Source: an uncultured Tessaracoccus sp.
GTDB lineage: Bacteria; Actinomycetota; Actinomycetes; Propionibacteriales; Propionibacteriaceae
DNA length: 64,000 bases
Assembly (NCBI RefSeq): GCF_943914565.1
Contig: NZ_CALUCN010000002.1
Span: forward strand, 176,447-240,446
Direction: 5' to 3'
Shown: in pieces, positions 32,495 through 40,385 of the stretch
How the letters are laid out: each line of letters starts with the position of its first letter
Position numbering within the stretch: the stretch's first letter is position 1
Translations under genes and position numbers: made by a program
The notes under the pieces: model-generated
Database searches by the model: none
The model's input: the letters and a program-made list of their open reading frames with translations, nothing else
What the model was told of the DNA's origin: nothing

Positions 32495-33523
32495 TCAGCC
32501 GCGCCGCTCCACGAGCGCGGCCGCTTCCATGAGCATCCAGCCGGAGAGTTGGACGGACAGGTCGCGCTCGGGCACCGCTGCGGCCGTGACACCGTCGGGA
32601 CGCTGGTTCGCCCCGAGCGCGTCGCGCGCCGTCGGCACCCGGGCCGGCACACCCCAGTCGGGCCCGAAGAGGATCCCCGACGAGGTCTCGGCCCTGTTGG
32701 CCCACGCGGCCTCCGCGCTGGCCACCACCACGTCCTCGCCACCCGCGAGCGCCAGGTACCGCGCGGTGATGCCCGCGAACAGCCCGCCGTCGCCATCGCC
32801 CGCGCCGCGCAGCACGCCGTCGTCGGTGAGCGCCTCCCGGATCGCCCCGACGGTGGCCCGGGCCGCGCCGCGCTCCCCCAGCTCGTGCAGCGCGCCCAGG
32901 TACAGGCCCTGACCGTAGGTGTACAGCGCCTTGGCCGGGCCGTCGGCGCGGATGCCGTCTCGGAGCAGGCCGTCGTCGCGGCGCAGCCGTCGCTCCATCC
33001 AGCGCACGCCCCAGTGCGCGAGCCCCCGGTACCCCACCCGCGCGAACAGCAGCGCGGCCGGAGCGTTCGTCGGGGCGTTGCGGAACTCGTCGCCCACCCG
33101 CCAGCGGATGCCGCCCAGCTCGTCGTCCACCCACGCCGCCCGCAGCCGCGCGACGATCGCCCGCAGCCCGCGCGCATTCCCGAGCCCCAGCCGCCCCGCT
33201 CGCTCCAGCGCGAGCCCGAACCATGCGATGTCGTCGTGGTACTCGTTGGTCCCGCGGGCGCCGTTCCGCACGTACTGGGCCCTCGGCCACGCGCGGATCA
33301 CCCGTCGTCTGGCGGCGCTCGGGGCCCGGAGTTCGGCGTCGACGAGGCAGTCGAGCGCGTGCGCCTGCCACCAGTAGTGCAGCGGCTCGTGCCAACGATG
33401 CGACGGCGTGGGCGGCCACGCGGTCCGCATCAGCCACCCAAGGGGCCAGACCCGCACGCGCTGCAGGTGGCGCGCCACGACGGATCGTTCCGCGACGGCC
33501 GCGCGCCCGGCCCAGACGCCCAC
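32495..33523 (-). CDS. glycoside hydrolase family 76-like (alpha-1,6-mannanase fold) protein
   Basis: About 342 residues. The (alpha/alpha)6-barrel pattern of GH76 is visible: TNEYHDDIAWFGLALERA carries the paired catalytic aspartates, and ALYTYGQGLYLGALHEL matches the second conserved stretch. GH76 enzymes cut alpha-1,6-mannan, the backbone of actinobacterial lipomannan. There is no signal peptide or anchor, so the protein appears cytoplasmic, unusual for a mannanase; it could act on imported oligosaccharides or not be a hydrolase. GTG was chosen two bases after the stop of the oxidoreductase gene; a TTG three codons earlier is possible. Translation is probably coupled to that gene. Confidence 0.75.
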   Translation of the reverse strand: MGVWAGRAAVAERSVVARHLQRVRVWPLGWLMRTAWPPTPSHRWHEPLHYWWQAHALDCLVDAELRAPSAARRRVIRAWPRAQYVRNGARGTNEYHDDIAWFGLALERAGRLGLGNARGLRAIVARLRAAWVDDELGGIRWRVGDEFRNAPTNAPAALLFARVGYRGLAHWGVRWMERRLRRDDGLLRDGIRADGPAKALYTYGQGLYLGALHELGERGAARATVGAIREALTDDGVLRGAGDGDGGLFAGITARYLALAGGEDVVVASAEAAWANRAETSSGILFGPDWGVPARVPTARDALGANQRPDGVTAAAVPERDLSVQLSGWMLMEAAALVERRG

Positions 33524-33524
33524 G

Positions 33525-34520
33525 TCAGCCAAGCTCGACGGCGCGGTCCTCGTGCGCGACGCCGGCCTGCGTGAGGCACTCCTCGAGGATGCGCATCACC
33601 TCGAGCGTGTCCGCGAGCGGCATCGTCTCCGACTCGGTGGCGCCCTGCTGCAGCAGCCTGGTCACCGCCGCGAACTGGTGCGCGTAGCCACGCCCGACGA
33701 CCTTCGTCTCGATCACCCGCGGGAGGATGCCGGACCGGTTGATCGTGATCGCCGTCGGGTGGTGGAAGCGCGGCGCGATCTCGACCCAGCCCTTCGTGCC
33801 CGAGATCACGAACCGGCCCGGCCCGTGCCCGTCGAACCCGCAGGTGAGCGAGCTCAGCGCGTCGCCGGTGTGGCGGAGGTTCACCACCGCACCCGCGTCG
33901 ACACCGTTGGGGTAGCGCCTGGCCTGGCACTGGATCTCCTTCGCCTCGCCGAGGAAGAACTGCGCCGTCGAGATCGGGTACACGCCGAGGTCGAGCAGCG
34001 CGCCGCCACCCAGCTCGGGCGCGAAGAGCCGGCTGCGCGCGTCGAACGGCCGGTGCGCGATGAGGTCGCCCTGGATGCCGACGACGTCGCCGATCCGCCC
34101 CCACGCGACGACCTCCTTCGCCGCCTGCACCGCCGGCTGGAAGCGCGTCCACATCGCCTCCATGCAGAACACGCCCTTCGCCCGCGCCGCGTCGACGACC
34201 TCCTTCGCGCCCGCGTACGTCGCGGCGAAGGCCTTCTCGACGACGACCGCCTTGCCGCGCTCGATCGCGGCCAGGGCGACGTCGCGGTGCTGCGGGTGCG
34301 GCGTCGCGACGTAGACGACGTCGACCTCGTCGTCGTCCAGCAGCGCGCGGTAGGACCCGTGGGCACGCGGGAGACCGAACCGGCGCGCGTACTCGTCGGC
34401 CCGTGCCTGCTCGCGGGACGCGACGGCCACCACCTCGGCCTCCGCGACCTCGCGGAAGTCCTTCACCACCGTCTGCGCGATGGCCCCGGTACCGATGACT
34501 CCCCAGCGAATCGTGTCCAT
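33525..34520 (-). CDS. Gfo/Idh/MocA-family NAD(P)-dependent oxidoreductase
   Basis: 331 residues. N-terminal Rossmann fold with WGVIGTGAIAQTVVKDF and VVYVATPHPQHRDVALAAIERGKAVVVEKAFA; the lysine of EKA is the family's catalytic or binding Lys. The C-terminal substrate domain has GDLIAHRPFDARSRLFAPELGGGALLDLGVYPI, the pattern of trans-dihydrobenzenediol/glucose-fructose-type dehydrogenases. Probably oxidises or reduces a sugar or a related polyol; the substrate is unknown. Leaderless ATG six bases after TAGCCT. Paired with the GH76-like gene, so a carbohydrate role is likely. Confidence 0.9.
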   Translation of the reverse strand: MDTIRWGVIGTGAIAQTVVKDFREVAEAEVVAVASREQARADEYARRFGLPRAHGSYRALLDDDEVDVVYVATPHPQHRDVALAAIERGKAVVVEKAFAATYAGAKEVVDAARAKGVFCMEAMWTRFQPAVQAAKEVVAWGRIGDVVGIQGDLIAHRPFDARSRLFAPELGGGALLDLGVYPISTAQFFLGEAKEIQCQARRYPNGVDAGAVVNLRHTGDALSSLTCGFDGHGPGRFVISGTKGWVEIAPRFHHPTAITINRSGILPRVIETKVVGRGYAHQFAAVTRLLQQGATESETMPLADTLEVMRILEECLTQAGVAHEDRAVELG

Positions 34521-34526
34521 GCACCA

Positions 34527-34532
34527 AGGCTA
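34527..34532 (-). promoter_or_regulatory. -10 box TAGCCT, leaderless promoter of the oxidoreductase
   Basis: TAGCCT, six bases (TGGTGC), then ATG. Matches the spacing of the other leaderless promoters in the window. Confidence 0.6.
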
Positions 34533-34630
34533 GCCGCGCGCGACGCGTCGCAGTGCGATTCCGCGCGTCCGCCCAAGGCTGTTCTCCCGGCACGCGTGGA
34601 CCGATCCCCGACGTCGCGAGGCTCCCGCAC

Positions 34631-34636
34631 TACGCT
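34631..34636 (+). promoter_or_regulatory. -10 box TACGCT of lysC (leadered)
   Basis: TACGCT, with a predicted transcript start about 20 bases before the ATG and the ribosome binding site GAAGGAG in the short leader. It contrasts with the leaderless neighbours. Confidence 0.5.
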
Positions 34637-34662
34637 TGGGCGAGCAAGTGGAAGGAGCCCGG

Positions 34663-35934
34663 ATGGGTCGGATCGTCCAGAAGTACGGTGGGAGTTCGGT
34701 GGCCGACGCCGAGTCCATCAAGCGGGTCGCGCGGCGCATCGCCCGCACCCGCCGCGAGGGCAACGAGGTGATCGTCGTCATCTCCGCGATGGGCGACACC
34801 ACCGACGACCTCATGGACCTCGCCCTCCAGATCTCCCCCAACCCGCGTTCCCGTGAGCTCGACATGCTCATCACCACCGGCGAGCGGCAGTCGGCGGCCC
34901 TGCTCGCGATGGCGCTGTGGGACATCGGCGTCGACGCCGTGAGCTACACCGGCTCGCAGGCCGGCGTGCTCACCACCCCCGTCCACGGCAACGCCCGCAT
35001 CATCGACATCACCCCGGGCCGCATCGTGAGCGCACTCGACCAGGGCAAGGTGGCCATCGTCGCCGGGTTCCAGGGCGTCGCGCAGACGACGAAGGACGTC
35101 ACGACGCTCGGCCGCGGCGCGTCGGACACGACGGCGGTCGCGCTCGCCGCGTCGCTCGGCGCCGAGCACTGCGAGATCTACTCCGACGTCGACGGCGTCT
35201 ACACCGCGGACCCGCGGATCGTGAAGAGCGCGCGCCACATCCGCAAGATCGGCTACGAGGACATGATGGAGATGGCCGCGGCGGGCGCGAAGATCCTCCA
35301 CCTGCGCTGTGTGGAGTACGCGCGTCGCGAGAACGTGGCCGTGCACGTGCGCTCGTCGTTCACGGACAACCCCGGCACGTGGATCGTGCCGCAGGAAGAG
35401 CTGGAGGAAGCTGGCATGGAGGAAGCGATCATCTCAGGCATCGCACACGACCGCGACGAGGCCAAGATCACCGTCGTCGGGGTGCCGGACCGCGTCGGGC
35501 ACGCCGCCGCGATCTTCAAGGCCATCTCCGGCGCGGACATCAACATCGACATGGTGGTCCAGAACATCTCCGACCTGAGCGCCGAGCGCACCGACATCTC
35601 CTTCACCCTCCCCGCCACCGAGGGCCGCAAGGGCGTCGACGCGATCGAACGCATCAAGGACGAGGTGGGCTTCGACCGCATCCGCTACGACGACCAGATC
35701 GGCAAGGTCTCCGTCGTCGGCGTCGGCATGCGGTCCCACCCGGGCGTCACCGCGACGTTCTTCTCCGCTCTCGCGGAGGCCGGCATCAACCTGCAGATGA
35801 TCTCGACCTCCGAGATCCGCATCTCGGTGGTCGTCCAGGCCGACGAGGTGGACCGCGCCGTCCGCGCCGCGCACACCGCCTTCGAGCTCGACGCCACCCA
35901 GGACGCCACCGTCTACGCCGGCACCGGCCGCTGA
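34663..35934 (+). CDS. lysC: aspartate kinase, alpha subunit
   Basis: 423 residues; phosphorylates aspartate, the first step to lysine, threonine and methionine. N-terminal kinase domain with VQKYGGSSVADAESIKRVA, ITTGERQSAALLAMAL, GFQGV and TLGRGASDTTAVALAASLGAEHCEIYSDVDGVYTADPRIV; two C-terminal ACT domains (about 265-420) that bind the feedback effectors lysine plus threonine in this class. ATG has GAAGGAG five bases upstream. The usual partner asd does not follow; a terminator hairpin does. An in-frame internal start gives the beta subunit. Confidence 0.96.
   Translation: MGRIVQKYGGSSVADAESIKRVARRIARTRREGNEVIVVISAMGDTTDDLMDLALQISPNPRSRELDMLITTGERQSAALLAMALWDIGVDAVSYTGSQAGVLTTPVHGNARIIDITPGRIVSALDQGKVAIVAGFQGVAQTTKDVTTLGRGASDTTAVALAASLGAEHCEIYSDVDGVYTADPRIVKSARHIRKIGYEDMMEMAAAGAKILHLRCVEYARRENVAVHVRSSFTDNPGTWIVPQEELEEAGMEEAIISGIAHDRDEAKITVVGVPDRVGHAAAIFKAISGADINIDMVVQNISDLSAERTDISFTLPATEGRKGVDAIERIKDEVGFDRIRYDDQIGKVSVVGVGMRSHPGVTATFFSALAEAGINLQMISTSEIRISVVVQADEVDRAVRAAHTAFELDATQDATVYAGTGR
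35416..35934 (+). CDS. lysC: aspartate kinase beta subunit from internal in-frame start
   Basis: ATG at codon 252 of lysC, preceded by GGAGGAAG seven bases upstream, starting MEEAIISGIAHDRDEAK. The product of 172 residues consists of the two ACT regulatory domains. This is the alpha2beta2 arrangement known for lysC of Corynebacterium glutamicum (beta subunit also 172 residues) and Bacillus. Feedback inhibition depends on the beta subunit in those enzymes. That both products are made here is inferred from the ribosome binding site. Confidence 0.75.
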   Translation: MEEAIISGIAHDRDEAKITVVGVPDRVGHAAAIFKAISGADINIDMVVQNISDLSAERTDISFTLPATEGRKGVDAIERIKDEVGFDRIRYDDQIGKVSVVGVGMRSHPGVTATFFSALAEAGINLQMISTSEIRISVVVQADEVDRAVRAAHTAFELDATQDATVYAGTGR

Positions 35935-35944
35935 CCCCCCGCCC

Positions 35945-35973
35945 GACGGTGGGGCGACCCCCTGCCCACCGTC
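35945..35973 (+). terminator. terminator hairpin of lysC
   Basis: Perfect 9-bp stem GACGGTGGG / CCCACCGTC with an 11-base loop, starting 11 bases after the stop. No T-run. It ends just before the -10 box of the next gene. Confidence 0.65.
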
Positions 35974-35977
35974 TGAG

Positions 35978-35983
35978 TAGGCT
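35978..35983 (+). promoter_or_regulatory. -10 box TAGGCT, leaderless promoter of the Tat lipoprotein
   Basis: TAGGCT, six bases (GCGCCC), then ATG; no ribosome binding site. Confidence 0.6.
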
Positions 35984-35989
35984 GCGCCC

Positions 35990-37321
35990 ATGGCCATCTC
36001 GAGGCGTGCGCTGCTCACGGGATCGCTGCTCGCGGTCGCGGGCTGCTCCCGCCCGACGCCCCTGCCCACGGCGCCCACGCCGTCGCCGAGCCCCTCCCCC
36101 AGCGCGTCCCCGACGACGACCGACCTCGCTGTGTCCTCGACGATCCGCGCACTCGTGGGCGCCGGCCCGTTCGGCACCGAGCTGGTCGAGGGCGCCCGCA
36201 ACGCGCTGCCCGACGGTGTCACGCTCGCGACACCCACCACCGACGACGTCCCCACCGCCTTCCTGCACGGCGCAGGCGTCGACCTCATCCACAACACCGG
36301 CACCCGCCGCCTCGCGCTCGCCCGCGCGAGCCAGCACCTCGCCGACCTCACGAGCATCCTCGACGAGGCCCTCGACGACGGCACCCCACGTCGGGACCGG
36401 ATCCGCGACATGGCGCTCACGCCCGGGACCGTGGGCGGCCGGCAGGTCGCGGTGCACCGGCTGCTCGTCGCGCACGGCATCTGGTACTCCGACCGCGACC
36501 TCTCGAACCTCGGCGCCACCGCCCCACGCACCTGGGACGAGCTCGTCGCCCTCGGCGAGGCGCCCGGCGAGGGCCGCCACCTCTTCGCGTGGGACCCCGG
36601 CTGCGCCGCCGACTACCTCGACCTCGCCCTCACCCTCGCCGTCAAGGAGGCCGGCAGCGGGCTCGCCACCGCGATCGACGGCCTCGCCCCCGACGCGTGG
36701 CACCACGACGCCGTCGCGCAGGCGTTCGCACACCTCCAACGCCTCGTCGCGACGACGCAGCTGCGCGAGGTGCCCGCCGCGCGGACGAGCTGGGCCGCCG
36801 GCGACGGGCCGCTGCTGCACCCGGCCGGCGCCACGATCCTGCGCCACACCCACGGCGCCCGCGACGAGGGGTTTCTCCCCGTCGTGAGTCCCGTGCCGAC
36901 GATGTCCGACGAGCCGGCACTGCCGTTCGAGACCGCGCGCGTGAGCCCCGAGGCACCGCTGTGCATCCCGCGCACGGCCCCCAACCTCGACGGTGCCCGG
37001 GCCCTGCTGCGAATCCTGCTCGCCGGCGACACCGCGCAGGCCTTCACCACCCGCTACGAGGTCCCGAGCACCGTGCGCGGCACGACCCCCACCGAGCAGC
37101 CGCCCACCCTGCGCACCCAGGTGCGCCTCGTCGCCGACGCCGGCGACCACACGATCGACTGGCGATTCCTCGACCACTACGGTCTCCGCCCGCGCGCCGA
37201 CCAGCTCATGACGGCGTTCCTCCGCGGCCGCGCGACGCCCACGGCCACCATCGCCGCGTTCCAGTCGATGGCCGACGAGGTGCGCGCCGACCCGGACGCG
37301 CTCCACCTGCGCGTCAGCTGA
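35990..37321 (+). CDS. Tat-exported lipoprotein resembling an ABC sugar-binding protein
   Basis: 443 residues. The N-terminus MAISRRALLTGSLLAVAGC has a twin-arginine motif (SRRALLTG) and a lipobox ending at C19, so it should be exported folded and lipid-anchored. A P/S-rich tether of about 20 residues follows. The mature part has the lengths and hinge pattern of a family 1 solute-binding protein (GIWYSDRDLSNLGATAPRTWDELVALG is characteristic), but it is diverged and has no permease genes beside it. It could be an orphan binding protein or a sensor partner. Leaderless start. Confidence 0.72.
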   Translation: MAISRRALLTGSLLAVAGCSRPTPLPTAPTPSPSPSPSASPTTTDLAVSSTIRALVGAGPFGTELVEGARNALPDGVTLATPTTDDVPTAFLHGAGVDLIHNTGTRRLALARASQHLADLTSILDEALDDGTPRRDRIRDMALTPGTVGGRQVAVHRLLVAHGIWYSDRDLSNLGATAPRTWDELVALGEAPGEGRHLFAWDPGCAADYLDLALTLAVKEAGSGLATAIDGLAPDAWHHDAVAQAFAHLQRLVATTQLREVPAARTSWAAGDGPLLHPAGATILRHTHGARDEGFLPVVSPVPTMSDEPALPFETARVSPEAPLCIPRTAPNLDGARALLRILLAGDTAQAFTTRYEVPSTVRGTTPTEQPPTLRTQVRLVADAGDHTIDWRFLDHYGLRPRADQLMTAFLRGRATPTATIAAFQSMADEVRADPDALHLRVS

Positions 37322-37336
37322 CGTGCGGGGCCCGCC

Positions 37337-38494
37337 TCACACCGGGATCGTCGGTTCTGCCGCGAAGTCGGCGATGACGGGCGAGGCGGCCGCGGGGATG
37401 AGCCGCTCGTTCAGGCCCCCGACGAGGCTCACCTCGCACGGTTCGCCGGCGGCCATGGCGGCGACGCCCTCCTCGATGCACGCGAGGTGGGCGGGCACCG
37501 CGCTCGGCGCGCCGGAGACGAGCACCTGCCCCACGCCCAGCAGCTCGGCGAGGAGCTGGCAGACGCGGCCGGTGTCGTGCGCGCGCTGGCGCAGCAACGC
37601 CTCGACGTCGGCGTCGCCGCCGTGGGCCGCGGCGATGAGCTGGTCGATCGGGGCGTCCTTGCCAATGGCGCGTGCGCGGCGGCGCACCGCGACGTCGCTG
37701 ATCGCCTCCGGCACGGCCCGCCACCCCTGCGCGGTGCGGACGCCCAGCTGGTCGACGCTGCCGTCGCGGCCGTCCTCGCCGCTCAGCAGGACGTGGTCGT
37801 GCACGCGCGCGGTCTCGCACACGTTGCCGACGTGCAGCAGCAGGAAGTCCGGCACCGGCTCCTCGAACAGCAGCTGCGCGCTCGCGTGCGCCCGCGCGGT
37901 GCTCAGCACTTGCACCGGTTCGGGCAGCACGGTACCTGCGGTCACCTCGTCGGGCACGAACTCCGCCGCAGCGAGGTCCGCGCGGTCGCGCAGCCACCGG
38001 CCGGTGGCGATGCCCACGCCGAGGACGGCCGCGTCGGGCGCGACCTCGTCGGCCGTCCACGCCCGCGCCTGCGTGAGCTGCCGCCGGACGATCGTGCGCA
38101 GGTGCTCCACGGTGCCGTCGTGCACCTGGGTGACGCGCCACAGCACGCTGCCGTCCAGGCCCACCACCCCGGCCCCGACGATCTCCGTGCCGATGTGCAC
38201 GCCGTAGGTCAGGCGCGCCCGGGGTTCGATCCGCAGCCATTTCGCGGGCCGGCCGCGGCCCCGGGGGACGCCGTGCAGTTCCGCGACGAGGCCCAGCTCG
38301 AGCAGTTGCTGGCCGATGCGCGTGATCGTGCCGTGGTTGAGCTGCAGCGTCTCGGCGAGCTCGCCGCGCGGCCGGGGCCGGCGCAGCAGCGCCCGCACCA
38401 CGGCCGACGCGTTCACGGCGCGCACGTCGGTGGTGCGGGCGCCGAGCACGCTCGTGCCCAGGCGCGCGCCCGTCACGCCCTGCGCGACCGTCAC
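37337..38494 (-). CDS. ROK-family transcriptional regulator, cysteine motif lost
   Basis: About 385 residues. N-terminal winged helix (ASAVVRALLRRPRPRGELAETLQLNHGTITRIGQQLLELGLV) and a C-terminal ROK (sugar-kinase-like) domain with YGVHIGTEIVGAGVVGLDG and GVGIATGRWLRD. The usual zinc motif (CxCG-GC) is replaced by LSGEDGRDGSVDQLGVRTAQGW with no cysteine, so sugar sensing may differ. It sits 25 bases after the last ABC permease gene and presumably controls that transporter. GTG was chosen for GGAG upstream; a GTG 13 codons earlier, overlapping the permease, is possible. Confidence 0.82.
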   Translation of the reverse strand: MTVAQGVTGARLGTSVLGARTTDVRAVNASAVVRALLRRPRPRGELAETLQLNHGTITRIGQQLLELGLVAELHGVPRGRGRPAKWLRIEPRARLTYGVHIGTEIVGAGVVGLDGSVLWRVTQVHDGTVEHLRTIVRRQLTQARAWTADEVAPDAAVLGVGIATGRWLRDRADLAAAEFVPDEVTAGTVLPEPVQVLSTARAHASAQLLFEEPVPDFLLLHVGNVCETARVHDHVLLSGEDGRDGSVDQLGVRTAQGWRAVPEAISDVAVRRRARAIGKDAPIDQLIAAAHGGDADVEALLRQRAHDTGRVCQLLAELLGVGQVLVSGAPSAVPAHLACIEEGVAAMAAGEPCEVSLVGGLNERLIPAAASPVIADFAAEPTIPV

Positions 38495-38519
38495 GGCCGC
38501 ACCGCTCCGCGACGGCGGC

Positions 38520-39401
38520 TCACTTGCCGGCACCCATGGTCATGCCCTCGACGATCCGCCGGCCCAGCCAGGAGTAGATGAGGATCATCGGGACGATGAG
38601 GATGACGACGCCGGCGAAGATCGCCCCGTAGTCCGCACCCGAGTACTGCTGCGAGTTGATGAAGTTCAGCAGCGCCACCGAGAGCACCTGCTTGTCGCGC
38701 GAGGCGATGAGCACGAGCGCCAGGAACGTCTCGTTCCACATCGAGATGAGGTTCAGCGTGGCGAGGGTGATGATGCCGCCCTTGGCCAGCGGCAGCATGA
38801 TGAGGACGAACGTCTTCACCGGGCCGATGCCGTCGATCGCGGCCGCCTCGCGCAGCTCGTTGGGCAGGGAGGAGAAGAAGCCCGTGAGCAGCAGGATCGA
38901 GAACGGCAGCGCCACGACGACCATCGCGAGCCCGAGTCCGAAGCGGTTGTTCAGCAGCCCCATGTTCTGCATGATGAGGTACAGGGGGATGATGATGACC
39001 TGCAGCGGCACGCCGATGCCCGCGACGAAGGTCATGTACAGCGTCGAGGACGCGAAGCCGGTGCGCCGGGCGATCATGTACGCAGCCGGGCACGCGAGCA
39101 CGAGCACCACGACGCCGCAGACGACGGTGAGAACGAGGGTGTTGAGGAACGCCGCGCCGAAGTCGCCCTGGAACCAGGCCGTGGCGAAGTTGTCGAACGT
39201 CGGCGCCTTGGGCAGCCCGAAGGGCGCCTCGAAGATCTCCCGGTGCGGCTTGAAGGCCGTGAGGATCACCCAGGTGATCGCGAACAGGTTGAACGCCACC
39301 AGCGCCCAGACGGCGATCCGGCCGAGCACGCCGCCCACGCCCATGCGCTTGCGGCGACGGTGACGACTTGGGGCCTCCCGGTCCGCACGGCGTGCGGTCA
39401 T
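38520..39401 (-). CDS. ABC sugar transporter permease, MalG type
   Basis: 293 residues and six membrane helices. The EAA loop that contacts the ATPase is NELREAAAIDGIGPVKTFVLIMLPLAKGG. C-terminal GRRIVEGMTMGAGK is typical of MalG/CUT1 permeases. Overlaps the end of the MalF-type gene; ATG was preferred to a TTG five codons earlier that lies inside that gene. No ATPase is encoded in the cluster, so it must share one (such as MsiK), as is common in actinobacterial CUT1 systems. Confidence 0.92.
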   Translation of the reverse strand: MTARRADREAPSRHRRRKRMGVGGVLGRIAVWALVAFNLFAITWVILTAFKPHREIFEAPFGLPKAPTFDNFATAWFQGDFGAAFLNTLVLTVVCGVVVLVLACPAAYMIARRTGFASSTLYMTFVAGIGVPLQVIIIPLYLIMQNMGLLNNRFGLGLAMVVVALPFSILLLTGFFSSLPNELREAAAIDGIGPVKTFVLIMLPLAKGGIITLATLNLISMWNETFLALVLIASRDKQVLSVALLNFINSQQYSGADYGAIFAGVVILIVPMILIYSWLGRRIVEGMTMGAGK

Positions 39402-39405
39402 GGTC

Positions 39406-40317
39406 TCAGAACTCAAGGGAATCCCTCCTCATCAGGCGCCGCAGCAGCGCGACGAAGACAACGACGGTGACGACGGTCACCACGGCCGCCGCCGAGGCGT
39501 AGCCGAACTGCAGCTGGGGCGAGAGCCCACCGAACGTGCGGCCGTAGATGAACATGGCGGTGTTCCACACGTCGCGGTTGGGCAGGTCACCCGCCGCGGC
39601 GCCGAAGGTGAGGATGAACTCGAAGATCTTCAGGCTCGAGATCGTCCACAAGGTGGCGGTGGTCGCGATCACGTCCCAGGTGAGCGGGAGCGTGACGTTC
39701 ACGAACTGGCTCCAGGCGCTCGCGCCGTCGAGCCGGGCCGCCTCGTAGTAGTAGTTGGGGATCCGGTCGACGCCGGCCATGAGGATAGTGATGTAGTAGC
39801 CGAGCGACGTCCACATGATGCCCGCGAAGATCACTGCGAAGGGGTGCGTGAGCAGCAGCTGCGGCACCGAGTCGACGCCGGCCGCCCGGAGCGCGTTCTC
39901 CAGCAGGCCGCCGGCCTGGAAGATGAAGCCCCAGAAGAACGCCAGCACGATCGCGGAGACGATGTTGGGGAAGAAGAGCATCTGCCGCACGAATTTCCGG
40001 CCCCGCATCTCGCGCAGCACCATCGTGAGCGCGAAGCTCAGCACGAAGACGACGAGGCCGCCGCCGATCAGCAGCACGAGGGTGTTCACGAACGAGCGCT
40101 GGAACACCTCGTCCTGCACGAGCCGGGTGTAGTTGCCGATCCCGACCCATTCCATCGTCGAGATGCCGTCCCATTTGTGGAACGAGATGAACACCGACGC
40201 AATGGCGGGACCGATGAAGAAGATGAGGTAGAGCAGCGTGGCGGGCAGCACGAAGGGCCAGAACAGCCTGGCCTCCGCCCGCTCGAACGCGGTGCCGCGG
40301 GAGCGCTTCCTGAGCAT
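39406..40317 (-). CDS. ABC sugar transporter permease, MalF type
   Basis: 303 residues, six membrane helices (first ARLFWPFVLPATLLYLIFFIGPAIASVF). The EAA motif is YYYEAARLDGASAWSQFVNVTLPLTW. CUT1-family permease of an oligosaccharide importer. ATG has AGGGGAC five to six bases upstream. Separated from the binding-protein gene by 68 bases that hold a strong hairpin. Confidence 0.93.
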   Translation of the reverse strand: MLRKRSRGTAFERAEARLFWPFVLPATLLYLIFFIGPAIASVFISFHKWDGISTMEWVGIGNYTRLVQDEVFQRSFVNTLVLLIGGGLVVFVLSFALTMVLREMRGRKFVRQMLFFPNIVSAIVLAFFWGFIFQAGGLLENALRAAGVDSVPQLLLTHPFAVIFAGIMWTSLGYYITILMAGVDRIPNYYYEAARLDGASAWSQFVNVTLPLTWDVIATTATLWTISSLKIFEFILTFGAAAGDLPNRDVWNTAMFIYGRTFGGLSPQLQFGYASAAAVVTVVTVVVFVALLRRLMRRDSLEF

Positions 40318-40344
40318 GCCTTGTCCCCTGGTTGTGTTGGGTTG

Positions 40345-40378
40345 CCCGAGGGGCGGCCGACGTGGGTCGCCCCTCGGG
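40345..40378 (-). promoter_or_regulatory. intercistronic hairpin after the binding-protein gene
   Basis: Perfect 11-bp stem CCCGAGGGGCG / CGCCCCTCGGG with a 12-base loop between the binding-protein and permease genes. In many binding-protein operons such a hairpin stabilises the upstream message or partly terminates transcription, so the binding protein is made in excess of the permeases. No T-run. Confidence 0.65.
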
Positions 40379-40385
40379 GACGGCG

